DNA of 64,000 bases from Desulfobulbaceae bacterium. Its GTDB lineage: Bacteria > Desulfobacterota > Desulfobulbia > Desulfobulbales > Desulfocapsaceae. Of this stretch, positions 54,804-64,000 are shown piece by piece. Under the pieces are notes generated by a model. The model made no database searches. It saw only the letters and a list, made by a program, of their open reading frames with translations, and was not told the DNA's origin. How positions within the stretch are numbered: the first letter of the stretch is position 1; every line of letters starts with the position of its first letter. The stretch is from contig JAGXHG010000004.1 in the NCBI GenBank assembly GCA_024636345.1, forward strand, positions 1 through 64,000, in the 5' to 3' direction. Both the position numbers and the translations under genes were made by a program.

Positions 54804-55169
54804 ATGCCCTCCAGCACTTTCTTCGCCCCTTAACTCTGGGCAACGATAAAATGAGAAAAGGTAATAAATGCCCCGCTCAATTCATCTATAATATTGAGTG
54901 AGGACTCAGGTAACTGCAGATGCTGGGTCCGCATCCTCTGATGATCGAGCTCTGACAACTGAGGCCTGATAAGCGTGTAGAACAAGGTAAAGCGCGCAAG
55001 AGAGTGATTTGTCATAATAGTGCTCTCTTGCGCATACATATCTGAAGGAAATGACAGCATCAGGATTTTACTGAAAATATTTCAGGCCAGGATACCTACA
55101 AAGCCTACTCTCAGACAAGAGCTCCCGTATCAAAACGTTCAAAGACTCCCCTCTCTAATCCACTCTGTA
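54804..55169. other. Intergenic region upstream of budA
   Basis: About 370 bases without a gene I can support. A minus-strand frame of 76 codons (55060-54830) lies here but resembles nothing I know and has no good ribosome binding site. An inverted repeat with 11-base arms GCGCAAGAGAG/CTCTCTTGCGC (54994-55033, 18-base spacer) is the clearest structure and could be an operator or an RNA hairpin. Confidence 0.4.
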
Positions 55170-55170
55170 C

Positions 55171-55209
55171 AAACAAAAAAGGAACGACATTGTCGTTCCT
55201 TTTTTGTTT
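55171..55209 (-). terminator. Rho-independent terminator
   Basis: A near-perfect palindrome with 19-base arms (AAACAAAAAAGGAACGACA and its complement) around one central base. The GC core GGAACGACA and flanking A/T runs make it a bidirectional terminator. It follows the small secreted protein gene (stop at 55225) by 15 bases on the minus strand. Confidence 0.9.
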
Positions 55210-55224
55210 GGTATATAAAACTTC

Positions 55225-55665
55225 CTATTTCACCTTTTCAATCTCGATCAGTCCAATCCTCGATTTATTCTCTTTATCGCCGTCATTGAGAATAACAAGC
55301 TCTATGGAATCATTTTCCAGAATGTCACCCATCAGGATATCTTCATCATGATCAACCATATAGAGATGTTTACCATCCCTTGATATAACGCCGGAGAAAC
55401 CTTCCGTAATCTTTTTATTGTCATGGGATTTTAGTAAATAGGTACGTTCTCCAGTGAAAAATCGTCCTTGCTGCTCCTTGATTGTCCACTTACCATCCAC
55501 ATCTGCAGCCGCAAAAAAACCTCTTGTCTCATGATGATGGCCATAGCTCTTTGTTTTCCACTTTCCGGTCAGGTCAGGCATCGGGCTTGAAGCCGCTAGA
55601 ACAGCACCCGCTGAAAACAGCACACAGGACGCAAACACAACAGCCACTGCAAACGTTTTTTTCAT
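55225..55665 (-). CDS. Small secreted beta-rich protein
   Basis: A 146-residue protein with a clear signal peptide (MKKTFAVAVVFASCVLFSAG, then AVLA before the cleavage site). The mature part alternates hydrophobic and charged residues in a lipocalin-like or avidin-like beta pattern: PDLTGKWKTKSYGHHH, EQQGRFFTGERTYLL, FSGVISRDGKHLYMVDHDED. I do not recognise a named family. ATG 55665 has AAAGGAG at proper spacing. It stands alone with its own terminator. Confidence 0.65.
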   Translation of the reverse strand: MKKTFAVAVVFASCVLFSAGAVLAASSPMPDLTGKWKTKSYGHHHETRGFFAAADVDGKWTIKEQQGRFFTGERTYLLKSHDNKKITEGFSGVISRDGKHLYMVDHDEDILMGDILENDSIELVILNDGDKENKSRIGLIEIEKVK

Positions 55666-55782
55666 CATATCTCCTTTAGTGTTGAGTGTTAGTACCACTA
55701 CGTTCAAACCAGATTACCGCAATGATAACCTGGAGCAGATCCCACTTTTGATAGTCAAAGCCTATTAAGGCGTTATACGTTT

Positions 55783-57894
55783 TCAGAACTGGTTCATATC
55801 CACAAGCACCCGCATTGCTTCACCGATATAGGGATCATCCTTGACCTCCTCCAACCATTTCAAGCGGTCATCTCCTTTCTTGGCGCCATTTTCCGTCTCC
55901 TCACCCATCGCTCCCTCTTTTTCAACGCGAAATTTACGATAATGGGAACCAATTTTCTTGCGTGCCAACTCCGCTTCTTCACGCCTTTTCTTCATATCAC
56001 TCAACTGCATTGACACTAAAGTATCCTTGCTTCGTTCTTCCGCCTTTTTCGCTTCATCAGCAATGGCTTGCAATCCCTGATCAGACTCAACCCGCTGACG
56101 ACTTGCCGTAATCAAACGATTCAGATCAATCTTTTTATCACCATATTTGACAAAAGGAACAGACTCAACCTGATCCCATGGCAATGAGTAATCAATATAC
56201 TGCTCACCGGATTTCAGATATTGAAAGAGACTTGGCAGGATGATATCCGACTCTACGCCTTTATATTGTGTTGATCCGCCATTCACCCGGTAAAATTTCT
56301 GTATTGTTACCTTGAGCGCCCCCAAATTATCATAACTACGTAAATGCAAAGAAGGAATATTTTCATTCATATCCACCAGGGTCTGCACCGTTCCCTTACC
56401 GTGAGTGTGCTTGCCGCCAATGATCACTGCCCTCGCATAGTCTTGCAGGGCCGCTGCCACAATCTCTGAGGCAGAGGCGGAAAATTGATTCACCAGAACC
56501 ACCAGAGGGCCGTTGTAGACAATCTCCGGGTCTTCATCACTGAGAATTCGCTGAGCGCCGGAACTATTTTTCACCTGCACAATCGGCCCAGACTTTATAA
56601 AAAGACCTGCGGTATCAACCGCATCCACCAGGGACCCCCCCCCATTATTACGCAAATCAAGAACCAGACCACTAATTCCGGTCTTATTAAGACTCTCAAT
56701 AGCCTTCCTGGTATCATCCGTACAATTCCTGGCCTCATTTCCATTCTTTGACCCTTCAAAATCACGATAAAAACTGGGGATCATGATATACCCCATCTTC
56801 TCTCCATCCTGGGCATCAAGGGTCACTGATTTCACAAATGTCTCTTCAATCTGGACCACATCGCGAACCAGAGAAATTACCACCTTCACCCCATCCGGTT
56901 TCTTCACGGTCAGACGCACTTCCGTGCCCTTGGGGCCCCTGATCAGACGCACCGCATCTCGCAGGCGCATATCCGTAATTTCGACCGGATCACCATCTTT
57001 CTGAGCCACCTCAAGGATACTGTCCTCAGCCTCAAGCTTTCCCTGTCTGGCAGAAGCACTTCCCGGAATAATTGACACCACCTTGATATAGCCATCCTCT
57101 TCTCGCAGCACAGCTCCAATCCCTTCAAGACTGCCGCGCATGTGGATATCAAAATCTTCCTTATTATCCGGTGGCATATAATTTGTATGGGGATCAAAAG
57201 CCCTGGCCACCGCATCAAAATAACGATCAAAGTGATCCTGCAGGGTCTCCTGATGCAAACGATGAAAGAACTGTTTGTTCTGTTTTGTCACCCTTTCTCT
57301 GGCCTCCTTCCACAGAAGGTCATCACTTTTCTTCTCTTTAACCGCCTGTTGCTCAGTCAGCGCATCAAGATATTTGGAGATGACCTGCTCCTTCAATATC
57401 TTCCGCCAATATTCCCGCAAACCCTTCTCATCAGTGGCATAGGTCAATTTCTCGGGATCCGTCTCATAAGACTCTTTCTGATTCACATCAATATCTGTGG
57501 CCAGAATCTCAGCCGCCATCTTTTCCACCTGCAGAATGCGGATATTAAGGAGGTCAAAACCTTTCTGCGGCAAAGTTACACGGCCACGCAACAGTTCATC
57601 GTCAATTGATTGGGAATAGGTACTCAGGATATCAATATCCTGCTGCAGCAGAAAACGTTTCTGAAAATCAAGCTGCTTCAGGTACAGATCAAAGGCTGCA
57701 CGACTCAAGGAATCATCCATCTGCTTGTCGCTAAAATGCATACCCGGCAACTGTTTACTGATCATATAGCCAATCATTCTGTTTCTGCCCATATCCACCG
57801 TGGCCAAGCCATTGGCCGACCCGGTATCGATAGAAGAAAAAAGTAGAAATACAGAGAGGATGAAGCAGGAGAAAACTGACAAACGATTTTTCAT
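55783..57894 (-). CDS. prc: C-terminal processing (tail-specific) protease
   Basis: A periplasmic S41-family protease of 703 residues, which trims or degrades proteins with nonpolar C-termini and, in other bacteria, controls peptidoglycan hydrolases. Signal peptide (residues 1-28), an N-terminal helical domain, a PDZ domain (MRGSLEGIGAVLREEDGYIKVVSIIPG), the catalytic Ser in NQFSASASEIVAAAL and the catalytic Lys in HTHGKGTVQTL, then a DUF3340-type C-terminal region. All parts match E. coli Prc. A charged tail (EEAELARKKIGSHYRKFR) is present. Confidence 0.95.
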   Translation of the reverse strand: MKNRLSVFSCFILSVFLLFSSIDTGSANGLATVDMGRNRMIGYMISKQLPGMHFSDKQMDDSLSRAAFDLYLKQLDFQKRFLLQQDIDILSTYSQSIDDELLRGRVTLPQKGFDLLNIRILQVEKMAAEILATDIDVNQKESYETDPEKLTYATDEKGLREYWRKILKEQVISKYLDALTEQQAVKEKKSDDLLWKEARERVTKQNKQFFHRLHQETLQDHFDRYFDAVARAFDPHTNYMPPDNKEDFDIHMRGSLEGIGAVLREEDGYIKVVSIIPGSASARQGKLEAEDSILEVAQKDGDPVEITDMRLRDAVRLIRGPKGTEVRLTVKKPDGVKVVISLVRDVVQIEETFVKSVTLDAQDGEKMGYIMIPSFYRDFEGSKNGNEARNCTDDTRKAIESLNKTGISGLVLDLRNNGGGSLVDAVDTAGLFIKSGPIVQVKNSSGAQRILSDEDPEIVYNGPLVVLVNQFSASASEIVAAALQDYARAVIIGGKHTHGKGTVQTLVDMNENIPSLHLRSYDNLGALKVTIQKFYRVNGGSTQYKGVESDIILPSLFQYLKSGEQYIDYSLPWDQVESVPFVKYGDKKIDLNRLITASRQRVESDQGLQAIADEAKKAEERSKDTLVSMQLSDMKKRREEAELARKKIGSHYRKFRVEKEGAMGEETENGAKKGDDRLKWLEEVKDDPYIGEAMRVLVDMNQF

Positions 57895-58016
57895 AAAATT
57901 ATATCCGCTAAAAGGAAAATTGGGTTACTCTCCCCAAAATCAATGCTACACTGGGAGTATAGAATTAAAAAACCTACCAGAATCCAACTACAAATACCAC
58001 GAGAAAGACAGATACC

Positions 58017-58322
58017 ATGAAAAAACTGCAGACAAAGCTCGAAAAATTCGCCAGCAAACGGAATTGGGAGCAGTTTCACTCCCCCAAGAATCTGGTAATG
58101 GCCCTCAGTGTTGAGACTGCCGAACTGGTGGAGATTTTTCAATGGATGGAAGGTGCGGAGAGCAGGAGAGTGGATGCAGCCACCCGAAAACATATTGAAG
58201 AGGAGGTAGGTGACGTGATGATCTACCTCACCATGCTCGCCTCCAAGTTTGACATAAATCCCATAGAGGCCGCCCATAAAAAAATGAAGCTTAATGCTAA
58301 AAAATATCCTGTCAATTCATAA
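58017..58322 (+). CDS. MazG-like nucleotide pyrophosphohydrolase
   Basis: A 101-residue helical protein of the MazG/dCTPase superfamily, which hydrolyses nucleoside triphosphates to monophosphates. The metal-binding pattern is visible: VETAELVEIFQW (ExxE) and, later, EEEVGDVMIYL (ExxD). It is divergent from prc and converges with recQ, whose stop lies two bases away. The cellular substrate is not known for this small type. Confidence 0.88.
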   Translation: MKKLQTKLEKFASKRNWEQFHSPKNLVMALSVETAELVEIFQWMEGAESRRVDAATRKHIEEEVGDVMIYLTMLASKFDINPIEAAHKKMKLNAKKYPVNS

Positions 58323-58324
58323 AA

Positions 58325-60502
58325 TTACAGCAAAAGCGTATCACTTTCATCCATCTCCATCTTCCAACCCTGGGACAGGAGAAACCCGCGGACAATATGA
58401 GCCTGTTCGTATCCCGCCCTCCCCTCCATGCCATCCACTATCGGCTTGAGACGCTGGAGACCATGGACCCTGAACAGTTCGGCCATCTCACTCCGCACTG
58501 TCAGATCAACGTAATGATCCACATCCAACCCCTTTCCCTGCTGCAGGAGCTCCCCTAGATGGGAGGCAATGGTCGAGGGTTTCAACTGCCGTTCGGCGGC
58601 CATCTCCTCCACGCTCATCCCTGTCTCCGCCAGTCGCAACGTTTCTTCCAGTGTCTGACCAGATGTCTGCTTCCGGGCAACAGATGGCGCGGCGACCTTT
58701 ACGGCCTGCTGCGGACAGGCCTCGGGGTTAGTGGCCAGATAGTTTCCAATGATTTCAAGAAAAGGTTTCCCATACCGTTCAAGTTTCATCTGACCCACCC
58801 CGTTTATTCCAAGCAGGGCATCAGGGGTTTGCGGCATGAGACTGCTCATCTGATGCAGACTCTTATCGGAGAACAGGATATAAGGCGGCATTCCGGCCTC
58901 CTCTGCCATATCCCTGCGCTTCTTTTTAAGAAGAGCGAACAAGTGCTCATCGTACAAGGGTTCTTCCGACCTGGTGCCCCTATCTTCGAGCATCTGGTGA
59001 GTTACAAATTCCGCCCGGCTAAAGAGGACCTCCTCCCCCGCGGCCGTGATATGCAGCATGGGGTAGGGGGCACCTTCACTCTTGAGCAGTCCCTGACTGA
59101 GCATACCATCGATGAGCTGCCGCCAGAATCGCTTACCGCGTTCCCGTCCCACTCCGTAAGTCTTGAGCTGGTCATGACCAAGGGCGCTGATCCGTCCGGT
59201 CCTGGCCCCATAGACGATATCGACAATATGACCGGCGCCAAACCGCTGTCCGCTGCGATAGATGGCCGACATGACCATCTGGGCCTCAGTACTGGCAACA
59301 ACGCTTTGGACTCCATGCACACATACGTCACAGGCGCCGCAGTTATCCTGCTCATACTTCTCATCAAAATAGTGGAGTAATGCCCGCCGGCGGCAGACCG
59401 GCTGTTCGGCCAGGGCCATCATCCTGGAAAGCTGGGCCAGACCGGCCTGACGTTCCCGCTCGTCAGGCAACTGATCGATAAAGGGCCGCAGGCGGAAATA
59501 ATCGCCGCGCGAGTACAAGAGCAGACAGAGGGCAGGCTCGCCATCGCGCCCGGCCCGGCCCGTCTCCTGATAATAGCCCTCCATGCTTTTGGGCAGATCC
59601 CCATGGATCACAAAACGGACATTGGACTTGTCGATCCCCATGCCGAAGGCCACTGTGGCCACCACTACCTGCACCTCATCCCGATTAAAGGCCTCCTGAT
59701 TCTGGCCGCGAGTCTGCTTATCGAGCCCTGCATGGTAGGGCAGGGCCTTGACCCCCCGCTTCTGCAGCCAGGCCGCTGTCTTTTCCACATCAGCACGGCT
59801 GAGGCGATAGACAATCCCGGCCTCATCAGGATGGGCGAGAACGACTGTTTCAATCTGGCTGTTCACCTGATCCCGAAGCTGGACCTGATAAAAAAGATTA
59901 GGCCGATCAAAGGAGGCCCGGGTCATGAGTGGCTGGTTCAGGGCCAGACGGCGGACGATATCCTTTTGAACCCTCTGCGTGGCGGTGGCGGTAAAGGCGG
60001 TGATTGGTACCCCGGGCAGTTCCTGCTTCAGGCTGGAAAGGGCCAGATAATCAGGACGGAAGTCATGACCCCACTCCGAGATACAGTGCGCCTCATCGAC
60101 TGCCACAAACGAGAGGGGCGCCCGCCTCAAACGCTCCAGGAATCCCGGCAGGGCCAGCCGTTCCGGTGAGAGATAGAGCAAGTCATAGTCTCCCTCCTGC
60201 AGGCGGGCCATGACTTCATGCTGCTGAGCTGTGGTGAGGGTGGAGTTGAGCAGGCCGGCCTTCATGCCAAAGGCATTGGCCGCATCCACCTGATCTTTCA
60301 TCAGGGAGATCAGAGGGCTGACCACCAGGCAGGTGCCCTTCATCATCGAGGCAGGAAGCTGATAACAGAGGGACTTTCCACCCCCGGTAGGCATGACCGC
60401 AAAGATGTCACGGCCGGCGAGGATGGCCTGGACGATTTCCTTCTGGTTGGCCCGAAAGGTGGAAAAGCCGAAAATCCTCTGGAGTTGTTCAGTGTAATTC
60501 AA
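58325..60502 (-). CDS. recQ: ATP-dependent DNA helicase RecQ
   Basis: A 3'-5' DNA helicase acting in recombination and fork repair. Motifs in order: [14 protein letters not shown] (Walker A), [28 protein letters not shown] (DEAH box), FTATATQRV, the zinc-binding Cys of the RQC part ([10 protein letters not shown] ... CGACDVC), a winged helix, and a C-terminal HRDC domain. I take TTG 60502 with AAGG upstream (725 residues); another TTG 19 codons earlier is possible but overlaps the promoter space of the divergent gene at 60577. Confidence 0.96.
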   Translation of the reverse strand: MNYTEQLQRIFGFSTFRANQKEIVQAILAGRDIFAVMPTGGGKSLCYQLPASMMKGTCLVVSPLISLMKDQVDAANAFGMKAGLLNSTLTTAQQHEVMARLQEGDYDLLYLSPERLALPGFLERLRRAPLSFVAVDEAHCISEWGHDFRPDYLALSSLKQELPGVPITAFTATATQRVQKDIVRRLALNQPLMTRASFDRPNLFYQVQLRDQVNSQIETVVLAHPDEAGIVYRLSRADVEKTAAWLQKRGVKALPYHAGLDKQTRGQNQEAFNRDEVQVVVATVAFGMGIDKSNVRFVIHGDLPKSMEGYYQETGRAGRDGEPALCLLLYSRGDYFRLRPFIDQLPDERERQAGLAQLSRMMALAEQPVCRRRALLHYFDEKYEQDNCGACDVCVHGVQSVVASTEAQMVMSAIYRSGQRFGAGHIVDIVYGARTGRISALGHDQLKTYGVGRERGKRFWRQLIDGMLSQGLLKSEGAPYPMLHITAAGEEVLFSRAEFVTHQMLEDRGTRSEEPLYDEHLFALLKKKRRDMAEEAGMPPYILFSDKSLHQMSSLMPQTPDALLGINGVGQMKLERYGKPFLEIIGNYLATNPEACPQQAVKVAAPSVARKQTSGQTLEETLRLAETGMSVEEMAAERQLKPSTIASHLGELLQQGKGLDVDHYVDLTVRSEMAELFRVHGLQRLKPIVDGMEGRAGYEQAHIVRGFLLSQGWKMEMDESDTLLL

Positions 60503-60576
60503 GATACGACCTTGGAGATGGCAAATTATGGACAATAAAGTAGAATGGGTCCCATTCAATCAAGGACAAGGTATTC

Positions 60577-61356
60577 ATGCAACAAAAAAAGACAATGGAA
60601 CAGGAAAGGATTGCCGGAGGCCCGTGCCTGAATTGCCGAAGAGAACACTCTTTTTCTGAAGGCGATGCCCGCAGCCATTGCCGAGAGCTCATGCAGTTCC
60701 TGGAACAGGAGAAACGACTCGACCTCCTGGCCCGGAGAGAAGAGGCTGACCCGCAACTGGACACCGCCAGTCTGTTTGGCGAGGCCCGGGGCAAGATGTT
60801 CGGGATCATGGTCTGCCGGGCCGCAGACGGCAGTGAACGGGTCTTGCGCGCCTTTTCCGGTCAGTACAACGGGATTTGGGAGATAGAGGGCTGGGCACCT
60901 CCCCTCTTCAATTTGGCAGTATACACCAGGATCTATGCAGAGTTTGAGCCCCGGATCAAGCAACTCGGCAGGGAGCTTCAGCTCACAAAGCATGGTTCAA
61001 TCCAGTGGAGAGATCTGAGCAACCGGCGAAGGCAACTCTCCCAACAATGGATGCGGGAGATCCACGCCCTCTACACCCTGAGCAACTTTCGTGGCCAGCA
61101 GCGCCTCTTATCCGACGCCTTTGCAGGCAGCGGCGGGATCCCCACCGGCACCGGTGATTGCTGCGCCCCCAAGCTTTTCAACCAGGCGATAAGAGAAAAT
61201 CTGCTACCCCTGGGACTGGCGGAATTCTACTTGGGCCGGGAAAATGCATCGCGAACACGGCAGCATGGCCAGTTCTACCCATCCTGTGCCAGTAAATGCA
61301 CACCCATCCTTAGCTTCATGCTCTGCGGCCTGGATGAGCTGCGGGTTGCGGGCTAG
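60577..61356 (+). CDS. N-terminal part of RluA-like pseudouridine synthase locus
   Basis: A 259-residue protein matching the N-terminal accessory half of a long RluA-type pseudouridine synthase subfamily: FSGQYNGIWEIEGWAPPLFN, RRRQLSQQWMREIHALY, then GGIPTGTGDCCAPKLFN and YPSCASKCTPILSFMLCGLDE. In relatives this half is normally joined to the catalytic domain. Here it stops at TAG 61356, and the catalytic part begins in another frame five bases later and is cut short. The Cys residues (CLNC, CC, CASKC) may bind metal. Confidence 0.7.
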   Translation: MQQKKTMEQERIAGGPCLNCRREHSFSEGDARSHCRELMQFLEQEKRLDLLARREEADPQLDTASLFGEARGKMFGIMVCRAADGSERVLRAFSGQYNGIWEIEGWAPPLFNLAVYTRIYAEFEPRIKQLGRELQLTKHGSIQWRDLSNRRRQLSQQWMREIHALYTLSNFRGQQRLLSDAFAGSGGIPTGTGDCCAPKLFNQAIRENLLPLGLAEFYLGRENASRTRQHGQFYPSCASKCTPILSFMLCGLDELRVAG

Positions 61357-61360
61357 CAGG

Positions 61361-61510
61361 ATGAAAATTCTCTTCAGCGACCCCCTGTTTCTGGTGATCA
61401 ATAAGCCCAGCGGCCTTCTCTCGGCACCCGGCTTCCGGATAAAGGATGATCTTCCACTCAACCTCCTCTTTAGGCAGATGACATACAAGGGGTCGCTCCG
61501 AAAGAACCAT
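61361..61510 (+). pseudogene. Truncated RluA-type pseudouridine synthase domain
   Basis: From ATG 61361 the frame encodes MKILFSDPLFLVINKPSGLL, the standard opening of an RluA/RsuA-type synthase, then SAPGF and about 25 further residues. Recognisable family sequence stops near 61510, before the catalytic HRLDxxTSG motif, and the frame runs into the antisense 3' end of the antiporter gene. The pseudouridine synthase is therefore not functional from this locus. The break looks like a deletion or rearrangement junction. Confidence 0.7.
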
Positions 61511-61522
61511 CATCCTAACCCA

Positions 61523-63340
61523 TCAGGCAACAACAGGTGGCCTGTCTGGATCTGCCACCAGGGCAACGATAGTCCAGCCCGGTTGCGGGCTCAACTGCTC
61601 CTCTGCTGTAAAAATATCGATTTTTCCTTTGGGGTTTACGGCAAAGAACGGAATCGCCCTCGGCCCGTACTGTAACTGGTAAGCGGCAAAATCAAAAGTC
61701 TGGCTGAGCGTGGTGCTTCGAACCTTCCAACCGTCATACGCCAGAGCCTTTGTCAGGCTTGAGAAGCTCACCTCCGCACCAAAAAGTACTTTCCATTTTC
61801 GGTGAGACACCGCCTTGCGGTCCTTGGACATCTCCAGATCCGCCGCAACCTGGATCGCAAAGACAGCCTTTGGACCCAACTCCATCCGGAAGTGCATGCA
61901 TGAGAGAGTATTGAGCGGACCGCGCGGTGAAAGGGCGAGCAGTCTGCCGATTCCAACCAGATCAAGATTTCGGTCCGCATGCTGGGAAACCGGCTCACCA
62001 TAATAGGTTTCCAAGCCCTCCATCCTCGCCTTGCCGATCATCTCCCAGTTGCTGTCAACAAGCAAGACCCGGAACCCTGCCTGCTGCAAGGCGCGGCCGA
62101 CGGCTCTCGCCACCAGATTGGCACCTATGATCAGAAACCCTCGGGGGTCTGGTTCTGCCACGCCAATCCATTTTGCGATGAACCGGGCAGTGGCACTCTG
62201 TAGGACCACGGTACCGATAATCACCGAAAAGGTCAGCGGAACCAGCAATCCTGCGTCGCTGTACCCAGCCGCTTCGAGCTTGATGGCAAAGAGAGCGGAA
62301 ATGGCCGCCGCCACGATGCCGCGCGGACCTATCCAGGAAAGGAGATGGCGCTCCGGCCAGCTCAGCTTGGAGCCGAGGGCGGAGATCATCACACTAAATG
62401 GTCTGGAGAGGAGCTGAATGGATAGAAAGATGAAAACTACATGCCAACCCAGATGGAAAAATCGCTGAAAATCAAGACGCGCGGAGAGCACAATAAAAAG
62501 CACGGAGATGAGCAGGACACTTAGGCTCTCCTTGAAATCAAGGATCTCCTCAAGTGAGACATCGCGCATATTGGCAAGCCAGATGCCCATGACCGTGACA
62601 GCGAGCAGTCCGCTTCCGTGCTGAATACTGCTGGAAACGGCAAAGACAAAGATGACCAGCCCCAGAGTGGCCACACTGTGGAGAAATTCGGGTAGCCAAT
62701 GGCGGCGAAGAATGGAGCCGTAAAGATAACCGGCCAGGGATCCGAGCAGAAGGCCTATCCCGACAATCCTGGCAAAGGCAAGCAAGGTATGGCTCAGGGC
62801 GTGGCCACTGCTGCCGGCCAGGATGAACTCATAGACCAGTACGGCCAGGGTTGCACCGATGGGATCGATGACAATCCCTTCCCAGCGCAGAATATTAGCC
62901 ACGGCGGCAGTGGGCTTGACCGTTCGCAGCATGGGTACAATGACGGTGGGACCGGTCACCGAGGTGATCGCCCCAAAGAGCAGTGCCAGTCCCCAGGGTA
63001 CGTCAAGGACCAAGCGCGTGGCGGCGGCGGTGATCAACCAGGTGGACAGCAGGCCGAAAGAGATCATCCTGCGGACCACCCGCTCCAGCCCGGCAATCTG
63101 ATGAAAGCGCAGGGTGAGGCTGCCCTCGAAGAGGATCACCGCAACAGAAAGGGAAATGAAGGGAAAAAGCAGATCGCCGAAAAGGGCGTCGGAGTCGAGC
63201 CAGCCGGTGAGCGGCCCGGCAATGATCCCGGCAAAAAGGAGAAAGAGGATTGCAGGCAGCTTTACCCGCCAGGCAAACCACTGACAGAGGATACCGGCAA
63301 AGACAACAGCAGCGAGGATAAAAACCTTATCAATCAACAC
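61523..63340 (-). CDS. CPA1-type cation:proton antiporter with TrkA-N domain
   Basis: A 605-residue membrane protein. The N-terminal about 400 residues form the antiporter with twelve predicted helices, including LFGAITSVTGPTVIVPML and WEGIVIDPIGATLAVL, which carries the ion-binding Asp typical of NhaP-like CPA1 proteins, and ERHLLSWIGPRGIVAAAIS. A cytoplasmic Rossmann (TrkA-N) domain follows: FLIIGANLVARAVGRALQQAG, in which the usual GxGxxG is reduced to GANLVA. It probably exports Na+ or K+ for protons under nucleotide control. Ion choice is not readable. Confidence 0.9.
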   Translation of the reverse strand: MLIDKVFILAAVVFAGILCQWFAWRVKLPAILFLLFAGIIAGPLTGWLDSDALFGDLLFPFISLSVAVILFEGSLTLRFHQIAGLERVVRRMISFGLLSTWLITAAATRLVLDVPWGLALLFGAITSVTGPTVIVPMLRTVKPTAAVANILRWEGIVIDPIGATLAVLVYEFILAGSSGHALSHTLLAFARIVGIGLLLGSLAGYLYGSILRRHWLPEFLHSVATLGLVIFVFAVSSSIQHGSGLLAVTVMGIWLANMRDVSLEEILDFKESLSVLLISVLFIVLSARLDFQRFFHLGWHVVFIFLSIQLLSRPFSVMISALGSKLSWPERHLLSWIGPRGIVAAAISALFAIKLEAAGYSDAGLLVPLTFSVIIGTVVLQSATARFIAKWIGVAEPDPRGFLIIGANLVARAVGRALQQAGFRVLLVDSNWEMIGKARMEGLETYYGEPVSQHADRNLDLVGIGRLLALSPRGPLNTLSCMHFRMELGPKAVFAIQVAADLEMSKDRKAVSHRKWKVLFGAEVSFSSLTKALAYDGWKVRSTTLSQTFDFAAYQLQYGPRAIPFFAVNPKGKIDIFTAEEQLSPQPGWTIVALVADPDRPPVVA

Positions 63341-63427
63341 GGGGCATTACCTTTTCTCGTTTTCTTTTTATGGGGGAAGAACGGTCGCCAACCAGACCGG
63401 TTCATCACCATTGCCTAGCTGATGGAT

Positions 63428-64000
63428 TCACCCATTCACAACCTTGATTCCTTCAAGTCGCCAGGCCTCAGTCCCAACCGGTCTGGCCCAAGTCCACTCT
63501 TCGGCAAACTTGACCGGATCCGTCATACTGCCTTCCACCAGGGCGTCGCTGTGTTCATCTACAGTGTAATCGAGGAGATTGGCGGTAAAGAGCACAGTGA
63601 CAAAATCCTCACCATTTTCTTGACCCGCAGCCACGATCTCCACCTTACGGATGGAGATGCTCTCCAGTTTATTGATGTGGCCAAGCTGTCGCATCTCTGC
63701 AAACTGACGATCATATTCAGTGGCAAGCTCCTCTCCAAGCAGATGGCGATAGGAGGCGATATCACGCCGCATCCAGCCAGCCTGAACCTTAAAAAAGACA
63801 TCTGAGGCCACCTCGACAAAATGATTCCCATCAAAGTCAGGATCGCTCTGCCGGATCATGGCCAGCCCCTCATCAAGGGTTCCCGACAAGGCGCCAGGAG
63901 GGGGAGGAGGAACAGCCCCACCCATGCCACCGGGTTGATTGCCTGAAAAAAAAGACCCGGGAGCCTGCGTTGGCGGCTGATAGCCCTGATACTGCCCAGA
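63428..64000 (-). CDS. Tim44-like domain protein (partial)
   Basis: The frame is open to the window edge, so the start is missing. The visible 190 residues have a low-complexity stretch rich in Gly, Pro and Gln (YQGYQPPTQAPG, GGAVPPPPPGAL), then a Tim44-like domain: IRQSDPDFDGNHFVEVASDVFFKVQAGWMRRD, YDRQFAEMRQLGHINKLESI, and an end in EWTWARPVGTEAWRLEGIKVV. Bacterial relatives are usually membrane-anchored upstream of this part. Function unknown; it is not a protein-import motor in bacteria. The stop lies 87 bases from the antiporter start. Confidence 0.85.
   Translation of the reverse strand, partial: SGQYQGYQPPTQAPGSFFSGNQPGGMGGAVPPPPPGALSGTLDEGLAMIRQSDPDFDGNHFVEVASDVFFKVQAGWMRRDIASYRHLLGEELATEYDRQFAEMRQLGHINKLESISIRKVEIVAAGQENGEDFVTVLFTANLLDYTVDEHSDALVEGSMTDPVKFAEEWTWARPVGTEAWRLEGIKVVNG

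Noticed and set aside
54830-55060. 76-codon minus-strand gene upstream of budA
   Set aside because: No ribosome binding site, no recognisable domain, and it spans an inverted repeat; listed only as part of the intergenic region.
62699-63418. Plus-strand open frame of 239 codons opposite the antiporter
   Set aside because: The translation is low-complexity and rich in Gly/Lys/Glu, typical of antisense reading of membrane helices, and the minus-strand antiporter is clear.

Overview
The window reads as chromosomal DNA of a sulfate- or sulfur-metabolising Desulfobacterota bacterium, most likely of the Desulfobulbales type. The main reasons are a complete dsrM-K-J-O-P membrane complex preceded by an RsbRD-domain gene, an hgcA-hgcB mercury-methylation pair, a type III glutamine synthetase, and an A-adding-type tRNA nucleotidyltransferase with DHH and CBS domains. 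Coding density is high. I see no rRNA, tRNA or CRISPR array.

Layout. 1-2021: a group II intron (minus strand) with an intact reverse transcriptase/maturase, a folded domain V and an 8-bp EBS1-IBS1 pairing that fixes its 5' edge. 2085-3579: hgcB and hgcA. The hgcA reading frame contains an in-frame UGA after a Cys codon, with conserved coding sequence on both sides and a small GC-rich hairpin at the right distance to be a bacterial SECIS; this candidate selenocysteine HgcA is the most unusual signal in the window. 3736-5726: ferrochelatase, a decayed GGDEF fragment and a ZIP metal transporter. 5883-14301: a nitrogen-assimilation block on the minus strand (amt, amt, PII, glnD, glnN) with several intercistronic hairpins. 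14735-23550: mtnA, a PilZ protein, a short GlmU, a GlcD-type oxidase, rpsU followed in the same frame by a Xer-type recombinase with no ordinary start codon, a DUF4149 membrane protein and the DHH-CBS-tRNA nucleotidyltransferase fusion. 23639-32657: housekeeping genes (wrbA, a UDG-like protein, fmdB-like, ftsB, DUF523, tatC, RNase E/G, radical SAM). 33362-39764: an envelope cluster (lptD, a DHH phosphoesterase, two lytic transglycosylase genes, a methyltransferase).

39765-41266 is an accessory gap with an IS3 orfA remnant, a small Cys-containing secreted protein, a strong terminator and an unexplained structured stretch. 41267-46197: a compact biosynthetic run pyrK-pyrD-DUF1232-aroD-aroE-aroA. 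46319-47909: prepilin peptidase and a flavodoxin-like protein. 48040-53787: the dsr operon, which carries electrons between the menaquinone pool, the periplasm and cytoplasmic sulfite reduction, closed by a clear terminator. 54035-64000: a disrupted secreted acetolactate decarboxylase, a small secreted protein, a tail-specific protease, MazG-like and RecQ genes, a truncated pseudouridine synthase locus, a CPA1 antiporter and the edge of a Tim44-like gene.

Gene calls rest on recognisable motifs and family lengths read by eye; no database search was run. Start sites were moved inward wherever a clear ribosome binding site favoured an internal codon.
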